From Tumebacillus amylolyticus (GTDB lineage: Bacteria; Bacillota; Bacilli; Tumebacillales; Tumebacillaceae), in NCBI RefSeq assembly GCF_016722965.1, contig NZ_JAEQNB010000007.1, positions 62,001 through 126,000 of the forward strand: 64,000 bases of DNA. Direction: 5' to 3'. A model generated the notes under the pieces. That model had not been told where the DNA came from. It was given only the letters and a program-made list of their open reading frames with translations, and made no database searches. Below, piece by piece: positions 25,373 to 35,005 of this stretch (position 1 is its first letter; each line of letters starts with the position of its first letter). The translations under genes and the position numbers were made by a program.

Positions 25373-25639
25373 GTGAGCATCAAACTTATCAATATCGGAT
25401 TTGGCAATATCGTATCGGCCAACCGAATCGTTTCGATCGTCTCGCCGGAATCGGCGCCGATCAAGCGGATCATTCAAGAGGCGCGCGATCGCGGAATGTT
25501 GATCGACGCAACCTATGGACGCCGCACCCGCGCGGTGATCATCACCGACAGCGACCATATCATCCTGTCGGCCGTCCAACCGGAAACTGTCGCTCACCGA
25601 CTTGTGGCGAAAGATAACAACCAGGACGAAGAAGAGTAA
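25373..25639 (+). CDS. remA: Extracellular matrix regulator RemA (DUF370)
   Basis: The 88-residue DNA-binding protein matches RemA throughout: [40 protein letters not shown] and [14 protein letters not shown]. In B. subtilis RemA activates biofilm matrix and osmoprotection genes by a wrapped-DNA mechanism. The GTG start at 25373 follows TAGGAGG. The acidic end (QDEEE) is slightly longer than usual. It stands 27 bases before gmk. Confidence 0.95.
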   Translation: MSIKLINIGFGNIVSANRIVSIVSPESAPIKRIIQEARDRGMLIDATYGRRTRAVIITDSDHIILSAVQPETVAHRLVAKDNNQDEEE

Positions 25640-25666
25640 GATCACGCGATCCGGAGGGGTAGAGAA

Positions 25667-26281
25667 ATGGTTCAAAAGGGTTTGCTGATCGTCTTGTCCG
25701 GTCCGTCGGGCGCCGGCAAAGGGACGGTCTGCAAGGCGATGCTGCCGACGATGAAGACGACGCATTACTCCGTTTCTTGCACCACTCGTGCGCCGCGCGA
25801 AGGGGAAGTAGAAGGGGTTAATTATTTTTTCAAGTCTGTAGATCAGTTCAAGACGATGATCTCCAACGATGAACTGCTGGAGTGGGCGGAAGTCTACACC
25901 AATTACTACGGCACACCGCGCAAGTATGTCGATGATATGCTCAACGCCGGTGAAAACGTGCTGCTTGAGATCGACATCCAAGGCGCGTTGCAGGTCAAAA
26001 AGAAATTCCCGAACGGCGTGTTCATTTTCCTCATTCCGCCGTCCCTGCAGGAACTCAAGACCCGCATCGTCGGACGTGGCTCGGAAACGGAAGAGTCGCT
26101 GAACATCCGCTTTGGTGCCGCAGCAGAAGAAATGAGTTACATAAGCGAATATGATTACGTTGTCGTCAACGACGAAGTGGAAAAAGCCGCCGACCGCATC
26201 CGTGCGATCATTACCGCAGAGCAATGCTCGGTGCAACGCAATCTGGAATACTATACGAGCTTGATTAAGGAGGGGCAGTAG
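25667..26281 (+). CDS. gmk: Guanylate kinase
   Basis: The 204-residue enzyme phosphorylates GMP to GDP with ATP. Its P-loop GPSGAGKGTV is at residues 11-20, followed by the GMP-binding VSCTTRAPREGEVEGVNYFF and EIDIQGALQVKKKFP. Length is standard. CCGGAGGGG precedes the ATG. It abuts rpoZ with no gap, and the order remA-gmk-rpoZ-coaBC-priA is conserved in Bacillales. Confidence 0.97.
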   Translation: MVQKGLLIVLSGPSGAGKGTVCKAMLPTMKTTHYSVSCTTRAPREGEVEGVNYFFKSVDQFKTMISNDELLEWAEVYTNYYGTPRKYVDDMLNAGENVLLEIDIQGALQVKKKFPNGVFIFLIPPSLQELKTRIVGRGSETEESLNIRFGAAAEEMSYISEYDYVVVNDEVEKAADRIRAIITAEQCSVQRNLEYYTSLIKEGQ

Positions 26282-26488
26282 ATGATCTATCCTTCCATTG
26301 ACAAATTGATGGAATTAGCAGACAGCAAATACACCTTGGTGGTCGCGGCTTCGAAGCGCGCTCGCCGCATTCAAGATGGTGCCGAGAAACTGTTGCACGT
26401 CAACACGAACAAAAACGTCACCGTCGCACTCAACGAGATCTCCGAAGGCAAAGTTTCGTTCGTTCGTACCAAAGAAGGAATCAAGTAA
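26282..26488 (+). CDS. rpoZ: RNA polymerase omega subunit
   Basis: The 68-residue protein has the omega pattern: MIYPSIDKLMELADSKYTLV and AASKRARRIQDG, which help assemble and stabilise the beta-prime subunit. It begins one base after the gmk stop, with the GGAGGGG box inside gmk. A terminator-like hairpin follows directly. Confidence 0.95.
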   Translation: MIYPSIDKLMELADSKYTLVVAASKRARRIQDGAEKLLHVNTNKNVTVALNEISEGKVSFVRTKEGIK

Positions 26489-26497
26489 GACGTGGAG

Positions 26498-26532
26498 AGA
26501 AACAACCCTTTTGCTTTGGGTTGTTTCTTTTT
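26498..26532 (+). terminator. Intrinsic terminator between rpoZ and coaBC
   Basis: A perfect 11-bp stem (AGAAACAACCC / GGGTTGTTTCT) with a 9-base loop is followed by five T. Only 19 bases separate it from the coaBC start, so any promoter for coaBC must lie upstream of the hairpin. It may act as an attenuator rather than a full stop. Confidence 0.8.
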
Positions 26533-26551
26533 ATGAGAGGAGATGGAGCGC

Positions 26552-27781
26552 ATGTTGAAGGGGAAATCAATCGTGCTCGGCGTATCCGGAGGCATCGCGG
26601 CATTCAAAGCGGCGTCGGTGGCCAGCGCATTGACCAAAAAAGGCGCACAGGTACACGTGATCATGACGGAATCGGCACAGAAGTTCATCACGCCGCTGAC
26701 GTTTCAGAGCTTGACGAAACATCCGGTCGTGACCGACATCTTCATAGAGCCCGACCCGTCTGAACTGGCGCACATCGCGCTCGCAGACCAAGCGGACCTC
26801 ATCGTAGTCGCTCCGACAACGGCCAATGTCATCGGCAAAGTTGCACACGGAATTTCCGATGACATGCTGACGACGACGATTATGGCGTCGAAAGCTCCCG
26901 TTCTGTTTGCACTGGCGATGAACGTCAACATGTTCGAGAATCCAATCGTGCAGGAGAACGTCGAATACCTGCAGAGCAAAGGGTACCTGTTCGCCGAGCC
27001 GCAGGAAGGGTTGCTTGCGTGCGGGTGGACAGGCAAGGGACGACTGATGGAACCGGAAGATCTCGTGGCGTACATCGAGGGCTTTTTTGCACAAGGGTCT
27101 GTTGAGTCGGGTAAAAAAGACCTGCTGGGTCTGCGCCTGCTCATCACGGCGGGAACCAACGTCGAAGCGCTTGATCCGGTTCGCCTCGTGACCAACCGTG
27201 CAACGGGGCGAATGGGCTATGCAGTGGCAGAAGCGGCAGTTGCACGAGGGGCGGAAGTGACGCTCGTGACCGGGCCGACACAGTTGGACCTGCCGACGGG
27301 GCTTGCCGCTGTGGAGCGAATCAACACCGGGCTTGAGATGTACGAAGCTGTCATGAAGCATTTCAGTGAGTCGGATGTCTACATCGGAGCCGCCGCCGTG
27401 TCCGATTACCGTCCGAAAGAAACGCACAAACAAAAATTGAAAAAATCGGACGGCCCGTTGCTCGTCGAATTCGTGCGCAACCCGGACATCATCGCGACCT
27501 GCGGGGAGAAACGCGCGCCGCACCAAGTCTTGATCGGTTTTGCGGCGGAGACGGAGAACGTATTGGAGAACGCCCGCGGGAAGTTGATTCGCAAGAAATG
27601 CGACCTCTTCGTGGCGAACGACGTTACGCAACAGGGGGCGGGGTTTGGCGTGGATACCAACATCGTCACATTCGTCTCGCACGAAGGCGACGAATCGCTC
27701 CCGATGCTCCCCAAGTCCGAAGTTGCCAACCGCATCCTGGACAAAATGCTGCAGCTCCGTGAAGGACGTTTCGTAAAATGA
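26552..27781 (+). CDS. coaBC: CoaBC: phosphopantothenoylcysteine synthetase/decarboxylase
   Basis: The 409-residue bifunctional enzyme makes 4'-phosphopantetheine for coenzyme A. The N-terminal flavin decarboxylase CoaC has GVSGGIAAFKAASVASAL, APTTANVIGKVAHGISDDML and the Cys of ACGWTGKGRLMEP. The C-terminal CoaB part has ITAGTNVEALDPVR, NRATGRMG and AAVSDYRPKETHKQKLKKS. The ATG at 26552 is chosen because GAGAGGAG would touch the ATG at 26543. Its stop overlaps the priA start (ATGA). Confidence 0.95.
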   Translation: MLKGKSIVLGVSGGIAAFKAASVASALTKKGAQVHVIMTESAQKFITPLTFQSLTKHPVVTDIFIEPDPSELAHIALADQADLIVVAPTTANVIGKVAHGISDDMLTTTIMASKAPVLFALAMNVNMFENPIVQENVEYLQSKGYLFAEPQEGLLACGWTGKGRLMEPEDLVAYIEGFFAQGSVESGKKDLLGLRLLITAGTNVEALDPVRLVTNRATGRMGYAVAEAAVARGAEVTLVTGPTQLDLPTGLAAVERINTGLEMYEAVMKHFSESDVYIGAAAVSDYRPKETHKQKLKKSDGPLLVEFVRNPDIIATCGEKRAPHQVLIGFAAETENVLENARGKLIRKKCDLFVANDVTQQGAGFGVDTNIVTFVSHEGDESLPMLPKSEVANRILDKMLQLREGRFVK

Positions 27782-30267
27782 ACGCGCACGACAACGCGGC
27801 GGTGACGGAGCGAAACGGCGCAAGATACGCCGAAGTGATCGTGGAAGTGAAGTCTGCCTCTGTAGATCGTCCGTTTCACTATGAGATTCCGAGCCTGCTT
27901 GCCGAGCGCGTACATGTGGGGACGCGCGTATTGGTTCCGTTTGGACCTCGTCGGGTCGAGGGATACATCGTCGGCTTCTCTGCCACCACCGAAGTTCCGG
28001 AGAAGACGAAACCGCTCCTTGAAGTGCTCGACGACGACCCGCCGTTAACCCCGGACTTGGTTGAACTTGCGAGATGGCTTTCGGAACGCTACCTCTGCAC
28101 AAAAGCCGCCGCCGTCCAAGCCCTGCTCCCAAGCGGGATGCGTGCGAAGGCGACGACTTTTTTGCGAATTCAAAACGCACCGGACAGTGTCTATCTGCCG
28201 GGCTCTTGGGAATATGATTTGTTACAAGAACTGTACCAGTCCCCCAACAAGACCAAGGAGCAACTTCTCTCCGAACACCCCGAATGGCGGCCGTTGATCC
28301 GCACCTGGGTGGAGGAAGGTGTGCTCCAAGAACTGCATGGCGTGAAGCACGGCATCCAAATCAAGACGATGACCTATCTCTCCACTGGGCTCACAGAGTC
28401 TGAGTTGCAAGGAGCTCTCGACGAGATTTCCAACCGCGCCAAGAAGCAAAAAGAGCTGCTCACCTACCTCTACGAGGCGGGAGACGCTCTGCTCATGAAG
28501 GATGTCTTTGCCGAGACGGGGGCTTCCTCGGCGACGTTGAAACCCCTGCTTGAAAAAGGGTTTGTCGTCAAGGAAGACCGGGAAGTCCATCGTGACCCCT
28601 ACGCTTCGAAGCACTTTGAGCCGTCACAACCGCTTCCGCTCACCCCGATGCAGGACAACGCCTACCAGACGATCAAGAACGCCGTGGACAGCGATGCCCC
28701 GCAAACGATCTTGCTCCAAGGTGTCACCGGCTCCGGCAAGACGGAGGTCTACCTCCAATCGATCGCCGCCTGTGTCGCCCAAGGTCGTCAAGCGATCATG
28801 CTCGTTCCCGAGATCTCGCTGACCCCGCAGATGGTTGAGCAGTTTAAAAAGCGCTTCGGTGACGAAGTGGCCGTGTTGCACTCACGCCTCTCCACCGGAG
28901 AAAAATACGACGAGTGGCGGCGGATCCGTCACGGGGAAGTCAACATCGTCGTCGGCGCTCGGTCGGCGATTTTTGCTCCGTTTCGCTCGATTGGTCTCAT
29001 GATTATCGACGAAGAGCATGAGAATTCCTACAAGCAAGACGATCATCCGAAGTACCTCGCACGCGAAGTTGCGATGTACCGCGCACGTCAACACAAAGCC
29101 ACAGTCGTGCTCGGCTCGGCGACGCCGGCGCTTGAGACGCGCTGGTGGGCGCATCAAGGGATCATCCAGCGTGTGGAGATGCCGGAGCGGGTGCGGGGAC
29201 AGAAGCTGCCAAAAGTTCGTGTCCTCGACATGCGCAACGAATTGCAGAGCGGCAACCGTTCGATGTTCTCCAATGCTTTGAAGACGGGCATCGAAGAACG
29301 GATGGAGCGCGGAGAGCAGATCATCCTCTTTTTGAATCGCCGGGGGTTTGCAACGTTTGTACTCTGTCGATCTTGCGGGTTTGTGGCGAGATGCCAAGAC
29401 TGTGAGATTCCGCTGACGTATCACAAGGCACGCGGGCTCGAACAGCTCCGTTGTCACTACTGCGGCTATGCGGAGCGGATGCCGGAGACCTGTCCGGATT
29501 GTCAAGGCGATCATGTTCGGCACTTTGGCACCGGTACCCAGCGCGTCGAGGAGGAACTCTACAAAGTCTTCCCGGACGCCAAAGTGATCCGAATGGATGT
29601 GGACACAACATCCGGCAAGGATGCACACGCCACGCTCTTGCAACGCTTCCGCCAAGGCGAAGCGCAGATTCTGCTCGGCACGCAAATGATCGCCAAGGGT
29701 CTCGACTTCCCGAACGTCACGTTGGTCGGCGTCATCTCGGCGGAAACTTCCCTGTACTTGCCGGACTTCCGTGCAGCGGAGCGCACGTTCCAGCTGCTGA
29801 CACAGGTAGCGGGGCGGGCGGGACGGCACGAGTTGCCGGGCGAAGTGATCGTGCAGTCGTACAACCCGCAACATTATGCGATTCAGTTTGCGAAGGACCA
29901 AGAGTATGAGAAATTTTTTGAACATGAAGTTCGGCACCGCTATTCGCTGAACAACCCGCCGTTTTTTGAATTGACGGCGTTTACCTCGGTCAACGAGGAC
30001 GAGATGAAAGCGCTGCATCTGGCCAGACATCTCGAAGACCTGTTGCGCCGCTCCTTGGGGGGGCGCGACGATGTGATCATACTGGGCACCTCACCGGCGC
30101 CGTTGGCGCGGTTGCAGGGAAAGTACCGATTTAATGTGGTGCTGAAATACAAGAAATTCAAACCCGTAAGCAAGCCGATCCGCGAGGCGTACCAAGCCTT
30201 GCAGGGGGAGGCTCAAAAACTCGGAGGGTACCTCACAATTGACGTGAACGCGCAAATGATTCTCTAG
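27778..30267 (+). CDS. priA: Primosomal replication restart helicase PriA
   Basis: The 829-residue helicase restarts stalled replication forks. Seen in order are the 3'-DNA-binding N-domain (FHYEIPSLLAERVHVGTRVLVPF), Walker A (GVTGSGKTEV), the DEEH box (IIDEEHENSYKQ), an eight-cysteine zinc region (CRSCGFVARCQDC and CHYCGYAERMPETCPDC) and helicase motif VI (QVAGRAGR). Length is normal. It overlaps coaBC by 4 bases, so the two are coupled. Confidence 0.96.
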   Translation: MNAHDNAAVTERNGARYAEVIVEVKSASVDRPFHYEIPSLLAERVHVGTRVLVPFGPRRVEGYIVGFSATTEVPEKTKPLLEVLDDDPPLTPDLVELARWLSERYLCTKAAAVQALLPSGMRAKATTFLRIQNAPDSVYLPGSWEYDLLQELYQSPNKTKEQLLSEHPEWRPLIRTWVEEGVLQELHGVKHGIQIKTMTYLSTGLTESELQGALDEISNRAKKQKELLTYLYEAGDALLMKDVFAETGASSATLKPLLEKGFVVKEDREVHRDPYASKHFEPSQPLPLTPMQDNAYQTIKNAVDSDAPQTILLQGVTGSGKTEVYLQSIAACVAQGRQAIMLVPEISLTPQMVEQFKKRFGDEVAVLHSRLSTGEKYDEWRRIRHGEVNIVVGARSAIFAPFRSIGLMIIDEEHENSYKQDDHPKYLAREVAMYRARQHKATVVLGSATPALETRWWAHQGIIQRVEMPERVRGQKLPKVRVLDMRNELQSGNRSMFSNALKTGIEERMERGEQIILFLNRRGFATFVLCRSCGFVARCQDCEIPLTYHKARGLEQLRCHYCGYAERMPETCPDCQGDHVRHFGTGTQRVEEELYKVFPDAKVIRMDVDTTSGKDAHATLLQRFRQGEAQILLGTQMIAKGLDFPNVTLVGVISAETSLYLPDFRAAERTFQLLTQVAGRAGRHELPGEVIVQSYNPQHYAIQFAKDQEYEKFFEHEVRHRYSLNNPPFFELTAFTSVNEDEMKALHLARHLEDLLRRSLGGRDDVIILGTSPAPLARLQGKYRFNVVLKYKKFKPVSKPIREAYQALQGEAQKLGGYLTIDVNAQMIL

Positions 30268-30282
30268 AAGGCTTTTAGTTCC

Positions 30283-30311
30283 TTGACGCGTTTGGTAAGA
30301 TTGTGTAGATG
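30283..30311 (+). promoter_or_regulatory. Sigma-A promoter of def-fmt
   Basis: TTGACG and TAGATG are 17 bases apart, directly before the def ribosome site. Confidence 0.55.
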
Positions 30312-30328
30312 AGGAGGTTTTACAAAAC

Positions 30329-30802
30329 ATGGCGATTAAGATCGTCCGGAAGGAAGGCGACCCCGTTTTGCGGCAGGTCGCAAAGCCGGTTCCGGAAGTG
30401 ACTTCGAATATACAGAAACTCTTGAACGACATGGCGGACACGATGTATGAAAACATCGGCATCGGTCTTGCCGCCAACCAGATCGGCATCCTCAAGCGTT
30501 GTATCGTGGCAGATGTCGGCGAAGAGTCCGGCTTGATCAAGTTGGTCAACCCGGAAGTCGTGCATGCCGAAGGGGAACAACTCGGTCCGGAGGGGTGCTT
30601 GTCGATCCCCGGTGCGACGGGCGATGTCTTGCGCGCCGCTCGAGTGACCGTCAAAGGTCTGAATGAAGAGGGCAAGGAAGTCGAGATCAAAGCGGAGGGC
30701 TTGCTGGCTCGTTGCTTGTTGCATGAAATCGACCATCTCAACGGAATTTTGTTCACCGACCACGTCCGCCGCATGGGCGGGAGCGGGAAATACTCCAAAT
30801 AG
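30329..30802 (+). CDS. def: Peptide deformylase
   Basis: The 157-residue metalloenzyme removes the formyl group from new proteins. All three motifs are present: [10 protein letters not shown] (GxGLAAxQ), EGCLS and HEIDH (about residues 132-136), giving the Cys-His-His metal site. GAGGAGG precedes the ATG. It pairs with fmt, 19 bases downstream, which adds the formyl group. Confidence 0.96.
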   Translation: MAIKIVRKEGDPVLRQVAKPVPEVTSNIQKLLNDMADTMYENIGIGLAANQIGILKRCIVADVGEESGLIKLVNPEVVHAEGEQLGPEGCLSIPGATGDVLRAARVTVKGLNEEGKEVEIKAEGLLARCLLHEIDHLNGILFTDHVRRMGGSGKYSK

Positions 30803-30821
30803 AAGCTGGGTGTTGACACAG

Positions 30822-31763
30822 ATGCGTATTTTGTTCATGGGTACTCCGGATTTTGCTGTGCCTTGCTTGGAAAAATTGATCGCGAACGGGTACAACGTCG
30901 TCGCGGTCGTCACCCAGCCCGACCGTCCCAAGGGTCGCAAGGGCGAACTCGCACCGCCGCCTGTCAAAGAAGCGGCGCTCCGACTTGGTCTGCCGGTCTT
31001 GCAACCGGAGAAAGTCCGTGCGGAGGAAGCGCTGATTGAACTTGAGAAGTACGACGCAGACCTGCTCGTCACCGCCGCATACGGGCAACTGCTCCCGAAG
31101 CGCTTGCTTGAGATGCCGCGTCTCGGTTGCATCAACGTTCATGCTTCTCTGCTCCCGCGCTGGCGGGGCGGGGCTCCGATTCACCGCGCCATCATCGAGG
31201 GCGACCAAGAGTCGGGCGTCACGATCATGCGCATGGTGATGGCATTGGACGCGGGGGATATGATCTCGCGGGTGGTTGTGCCGATCGACGAGGCCGACAC
31301 GGCAGAGTCGCTTTTCCATAAACTTTCGGAAAAAGGTTCCGATCTGTTGATCGAGACCTTGCCGACGATTGAAGCGGGCACGTTTACCGAAACGCCGCAG
31401 GACGAGTCGCAAGTGACATTTGCCCCGAACCTCTCGCGCGATGACGAACGGATCGATTGGACGAAGGACGCTCGCCGCCTGTACAACCAAGTGCGCGGGA
31501 TGAATTCGTGGCCGGTGGCGTTCACGTCGTTGGATGATAAAGTCATGAAGATATGGCAAGCTAAGGTTATGGAAGAAACTAGCGAGCCGACGAAGTATGA
31601 ACCTGGCATGGTAGTCACCACGACGAGCGATTCGATTGTGGTGCAGTGCGGACGCGGACAACTGGCTCTGACGGAGATTCAACCGTCCGGCAAGCGCCGT
31701 ATGCCCGCATCCGATTACCTGCGTGGAGTAAAGCTCGCACCGGGAACCCGATTTGGCGAGTAG
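30822..31763 (+). CDS. fmt: Methionyl-tRNA formyltransferase
   Basis: The 313-residue enzyme formylates initiator Met-tRNA with 10-formyl-THF. It opens MRILFMGTPDFAVPCLEKL and has the catalytic Asn-His segment INVHASLLPRWRGGAPIHRA and a downstream LDAGDMI with the catalytic Asp. The C-terminal OB-like domain binds the tRNA. The ribosome site is weak (only GAAGCTGGG), so it may depend on coupling to def. An order def-fmt-rsmB is standard. Confidence 0.95.
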   Translation: MRILFMGTPDFAVPCLEKLIANGYNVVAVVTQPDRPKGRKGELAPPPVKEAALRLGLPVLQPEKVRAEEALIELEKYDADLLVTAAYGQLLPKRLLEMPRLGCINVHASLLPRWRGGAPIHRAIIEGDQESGVTIMRMVMALDAGDMISRVVVPIDEADTAESLFHKLSEKGSDLLIETLPTIEAGTFTETPQDESQVTFAPNLSRDDERIDWTKDARRLYNQVRGMNSWPVAFTSLDDKVMKIWQAKVMEETSEPTKYEPGMVVTTTSDSIVVQCGRGQLALTEIQPSGKRRMPASDYLRGVKLAPGTRFGE

Positions 31764-31776
31764 GAGGCAGACAGAT

Positions 31777-33135
31777 TTGACAACGAGAAAAGCGAACACA
31801 GCACGAGACCTCGCCTTGGACGTGCTTTTGTCCGTGGAGACGCGTGGGGCTTACAGCAACTTGGCATTGACCAACGCTTTGCGTCATACGCGATTGGACT
31901 CACGTGATGTGGGGCTGGCAACAGAATTGGTGTATGGAACGATCGGGCGTTTGAACACGATCGACTTTTATTTGACCCCGCTTTTGAAGACTCCGCTTCA
32001 CCAGTTGGAGGACTGGGTTCGCAACTTGTTGCGCCTGACCGTGTACCAATTAATGTACCTCGACCGCGTGCCGCCGTTTGCGGCGATCAACGAGGCGGTG
32101 GAGATCGCCAAGCGTCGCGGTGCGAAAGCGAGCGGGTTCGTCAACGGCGTCCTGCGCTCTTTTTTACGGAAAAAAGACGACATCAAGATGCCGTCTCGCG
32201 AACGCAACTGGGTGAAGCGAATCTCGCTGGAACACTCGCATCCGGAATGGATGGTCAAACTGTGGGAAACGACGTACGGACGGGAGACGGCGGAAGCGAT
32301 CTGCATCGCGAACAACGTCCGTCCGAAAGTCACGTTGCGTGTGAATTCCCATCGTCTGACGCGGGACGAGTTGTTGCAACAACTGCTGGACGCCGGGGTG
32401 CAAGCGCATGCGTCCGAGGTTTCGCCCTATGGCGTTCTGCTCGATCAGGGCTTGGATGTAGCCAAGCTTCCTGCTTTTCAAGAGGGGCTGTGTACCGTGC
32501 AAGATGAGAGCTCGATGCTGGTCGCTCAAGCGTTGGCTCCTGAAAAAGGGATGCGCGTGTTGGACTGCTGTGCAGCACCGGGTGGCAAGACCACGCATCT
32601 GGCAGAGTTGATGGGTGACGAGGGCGAAGTGTTCGCCGTGGACATCCATGAGCACAAAATCGAACTGATCTTCAACGTTGCAGATCGTCTGGGCCTCCAA
32701 TCGATCACCGCTCAGGCGGGCGACATTCGCGATGTAGTCGGGGAGGCAGGGCAATTTGACAGCATCCTGCTCGATGCGCCGTGCAGCGGACTGGGTGTCA
32801 TTCGCCGCAAACCCGATCTCAAATGGGGCAAAGTCCCCGGTGACATCGCCGAGATTGCCGGGATTCAGCGAGATTTGTTACATACGGTGGCGGGGGCGCT
32901 CAAACCGGGCGGCGTGCTGGTGTATTCCACCTGTACGGTGGCACCGGAAGAGAACGAAGCGATGATCGCGGAGTTTCTCGCACTGCATCCGGAGTTTTCC
33001 GGAGACCCGCTGCAACCACATCTGCCTGCCGAGATCATGGCGGGAGCGTCTCCGGACGCTTTTTCCGTGCAGATTTTCCCGCAGCAGTATGAAAGTGACG
33101 GATTTTTTATCGCGCGTTTGCGTCGAAATTCATAA
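31777..33135 (+). CDS. rsmB: 16S rRNA (cytosine-967-C5)-methyltransferase RsmB
   Basis: The 452-residue enzyme has an N-terminal NusB-like RNA-binding domain (ARDLALDVLLSVETRGAYSN) and a C-terminal methyltransferase with SAM loop LDCCAAPGGKTTHLAEL and the two catalytic cysteines in DAPCSGLGVIRRKPD and YSTCTVAPEENE. The TTG start at 31777 is nine bases after TAGGAGG, the only good box; no ATG fits. It follows fmt by 13 bases. Confidence 0.93.
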   Translation: MTTRKANTARDLALDVLLSVETRGAYSNLALTNALRHTRLDSRDVGLATELVYGTIGRLNTIDFYLTPLLKTPLHQLEDWVRNLLRLTVYQLMYLDRVPPFAAINEAVEIAKRRGAKASGFVNGVLRSFLRKKDDIKMPSRERNWVKRISLEHSHPEWMVKLWETTYGRETAEAICIANNVRPKVTLRVNSHRLTRDELLQQLLDAGVQAHASEVSPYGVLLDQGLDVAKLPAFQEGLCTVQDESSMLVAQALAPEKGMRVLDCCAAPGGKTTHLAELMGDEGEVFAVDIHEHKIELIFNVADRLGLQSITAQAGDIRDVVGEAGQFDSILLDAPCSGLGVIRRKPDLKWGKVPGDIAEIAGIQRDLLHTVAGALKPGGVLVYSTCTVAPEENEAMIAEFLALHPEFSGDPLQPHLPAEIMAGASPDAFSVQIFPQQYESDGFFIARLRRNS

Positions 33136-33165
33136 GGCCCGTCCTTTGAACATAATGGAAAGAGG

Positions 33166-34242
33166 GTGAGTCGAATTCAAGACTTGGAACTTTTTGAAGC
33201 GAAGCAACCGGTTCAATTGCTCGACATGAAGTTGGAAGAGTTGGAAGCGTACGTGAAGGAGCTCGGACAACCGAAGTTCCGCGCGAAGCAGATTTTTACG
33301 TGGCTGCACCAACAACGCGTCACTTCCGTAGACGAGATGACCAATTTGCCTCAGGCATTCCGCGAGCAGTTGAAGGAAGTCGCGGTGGTCACCACGATGA
33401 AGGAAGTAACCCGTCAAGAGTCGGTGGACGGGACGATCAAGTGGCTGTGGGAACTCCACGATGGTTCTACGATTGAGACGGTGTTGATGCGCCATGACTA
33501 CGGCAACTCGGTATGCGTGTCCAGTCAAGTCGGGTGCCGCATGGGCTGTACGTTCTGCGCGTCGACGCTCGGCGGGCTCGTTCGTCATCTGTCCGGCGGC
33601 GAGATCGTCGAACAGTTGTTGAACGTCCAGCGTTTTCTCGATCCGTCGGAGGAGCGCGTCTCAAGCGTTGTGATGATGGGGTCGGGGGAGCCGTTGGAGA
33701 ACTACGACGCGGCGATGAAGTTCGTTGACTTGATCAACGACCCGAACGGTCTCGGCATTGGGGCGCGACACATCACGATCTCCACGGTGGGTCTCGTTCC
33801 GGCAATTCGCCGTCTGGCAGACGAAAAGCGCCAGATCACGCTCGCGATCTCGCTTCATGCGACTCGTGACGAGATTCGCTCTTCGATGATGCCGATCAAC
33901 CGGGCGTTCAGCATCGATCAATTGCTGGACGCTTGCAAGTATTACTTCAAACAGACGGGCCGTCGCTTGTCGTTTGAGTACGCGTTGGTCGGGGGGCAGA
34001 ACGACAAAATCGAGCACGCTCGAGAATTGGCCGGCCTGCTCGGACATTTGGACTGCCATGTCAACCTGATTCCGGTTAACTATGTCCCAGAGCGCAACTA
34101 CACGCGTACGCCGAAGGATCAGATCCGCGCATTCGTCGCGGAGTTGCAACGTCTCGGCGTCAATGCGACCGTCCGACGGGAGAAGGGCCACGACATCGCG
34201 GCCGCCTGCGGGCAATTGCGCGCAGAACAGGGGAGAAACTAA
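33166..34242 (+). CDS. rlmN: 23S rRNA/tRNA adenine-C2 methyltransferase RlmN
   Basis: The 358-residue radical SAM enzyme methylates A2503 of 23S rRNA and A37 of some tRNAs. The CxxxCxxC cluster is in [12 protein letters not shown], with the [13 protein letters not shown] stretch and the C-terminal catalytic cysteine in AAACGQL. The GTG start at 33166 has AGAGG directly against it; TTG at 33184 is a possible alternative. It continues the fmt-rsmB-rlmN-prpC run. Confidence 0.94.
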   Translation: MSRIQDLELFEAKQPVQLLDMKLEELEAYVKELGQPKFRAKQIFTWLHQQRVTSVDEMTNLPQAFREQLKEVAVVTTMKEVTRQESVDGTIKWLWELHDGSTIETVLMRHDYGNSVCVSSQVGCRMGCTFCASTLGGLVRHLSGGEIVEQLLNVQRFLDPSEERVSSVVMMGSGEPLENYDAAMKFVDLINDPNGLGIGARHITISTVGLVPAIRRLADEKRQITLAISLHATRDEIRSSMMPINRAFSIDQLLDACKYYFKQTGRRLSFEYALVGGQNDKIEHARELAGLLGHLDCHVNLIPVNYVPERNYTRTPKDQIRAFVAELQRLGVNATVRREKGHDIAAACGQLRAEQGRN

Positions 34243-34255
34243 GAGGTGATTGAGG

Positions 34256-35005
34256 ATGCAAGTTGCGGCGAAGACCCATGTGGGTCTCGTACGTCAGTTG
34301 AACGAAGACTCCTATGCGATTGTGGCACATCAGCAACCGCACGGGGTCGCGGTCCTCGCTGACGGAATGGGGGGCCACCTTGCGGGTGAGGTGGCCAGCG
34401 CCTTGGCAGTGGAAGCGGTTGTCAAGCATATCACCGAGCATACAGAGGGCGGGAGCGACGACCCGCAGGACTTGCTGGTGGCAGCGATCAAACAGGCCAA
34501 CCAAGCGGTTCACGACCGTGCTTCCTCTCAACAAGGGTTGAGCGGCATGGGGACGACGTTGATCGTCTCGCTGTTCAACCAAGAACAAATCTATCTGGGG
34601 CACATCGGAGACTCACGGGTCTATCTGTTGCAGGGCGGTGAACTCCGTCAAGTGACCGAAGACCATACGCTGGTCAACGAATTGTACAAAAACGGGCAGA
34701 TCACGCTCGAAGAAGCGCTGCACCACCCTCAACGCAACATCGTGACCCGCGCCGTCGGCACCGATGAGCGTGTGCAACCGGACCTCTTGCAGTTGGAATG
34801 GGGGGAGGGTGATCTGTTGCTGATCTGCTCAGACGGGCTGTCCAACATGGTGGAAGAACGGCTGATGTCTGACATCTTGCGCGCGGAAGTACCGGTCACC
34901 GCCAAAGTGGACGCTTTGCTCGACAAAGCGATCTATGCCGGCGGTCATGACAACATCACGATCATCCTCGTACAAAACCAATCGGATCGAGGTGATGCAA
35001 CGTGA
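34256..35005 (+). CDS. prpC: PP2C-type serine/threonine phosphatase PrpC
   Basis: The 249-residue metal-dependent phosphatase has the PP2C Asp motifs: RQLNEDSY, LADGMGGHLAGE, GHIGDSRVYLL, CSDGLSNMV and GGHDNITIIL. It reverses phosphorylation by PrkC, the next gene. The ATG at 34256 is six bases after GAGGTGA; the TTG at 34250 is too close. It overlaps prkC by 4 bases, coupling phosphatase and kinase. Confidence 0.95.
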   Translation: MQVAAKTHVGLVRQLNEDSYAIVAHQQPHGVAVLADGMGGHLAGEVASALAVEAVVKHITEHTEGGSDDPQDLLVAAIKQANQAVHDRASSQQGLSGMGTTLIVSLFNQEQIYLGHIGDSRVYLLQGGELRQVTEDHTLVNELYKNGQITLEEALHHPQRNIVTRAVGTDERVQPDLLQLEWGEGDLLLICSDGLSNMVEERLMSDILRAEVPVTAKVDALLDKAIYAGGHDNITIILVQNQSDRGDAT

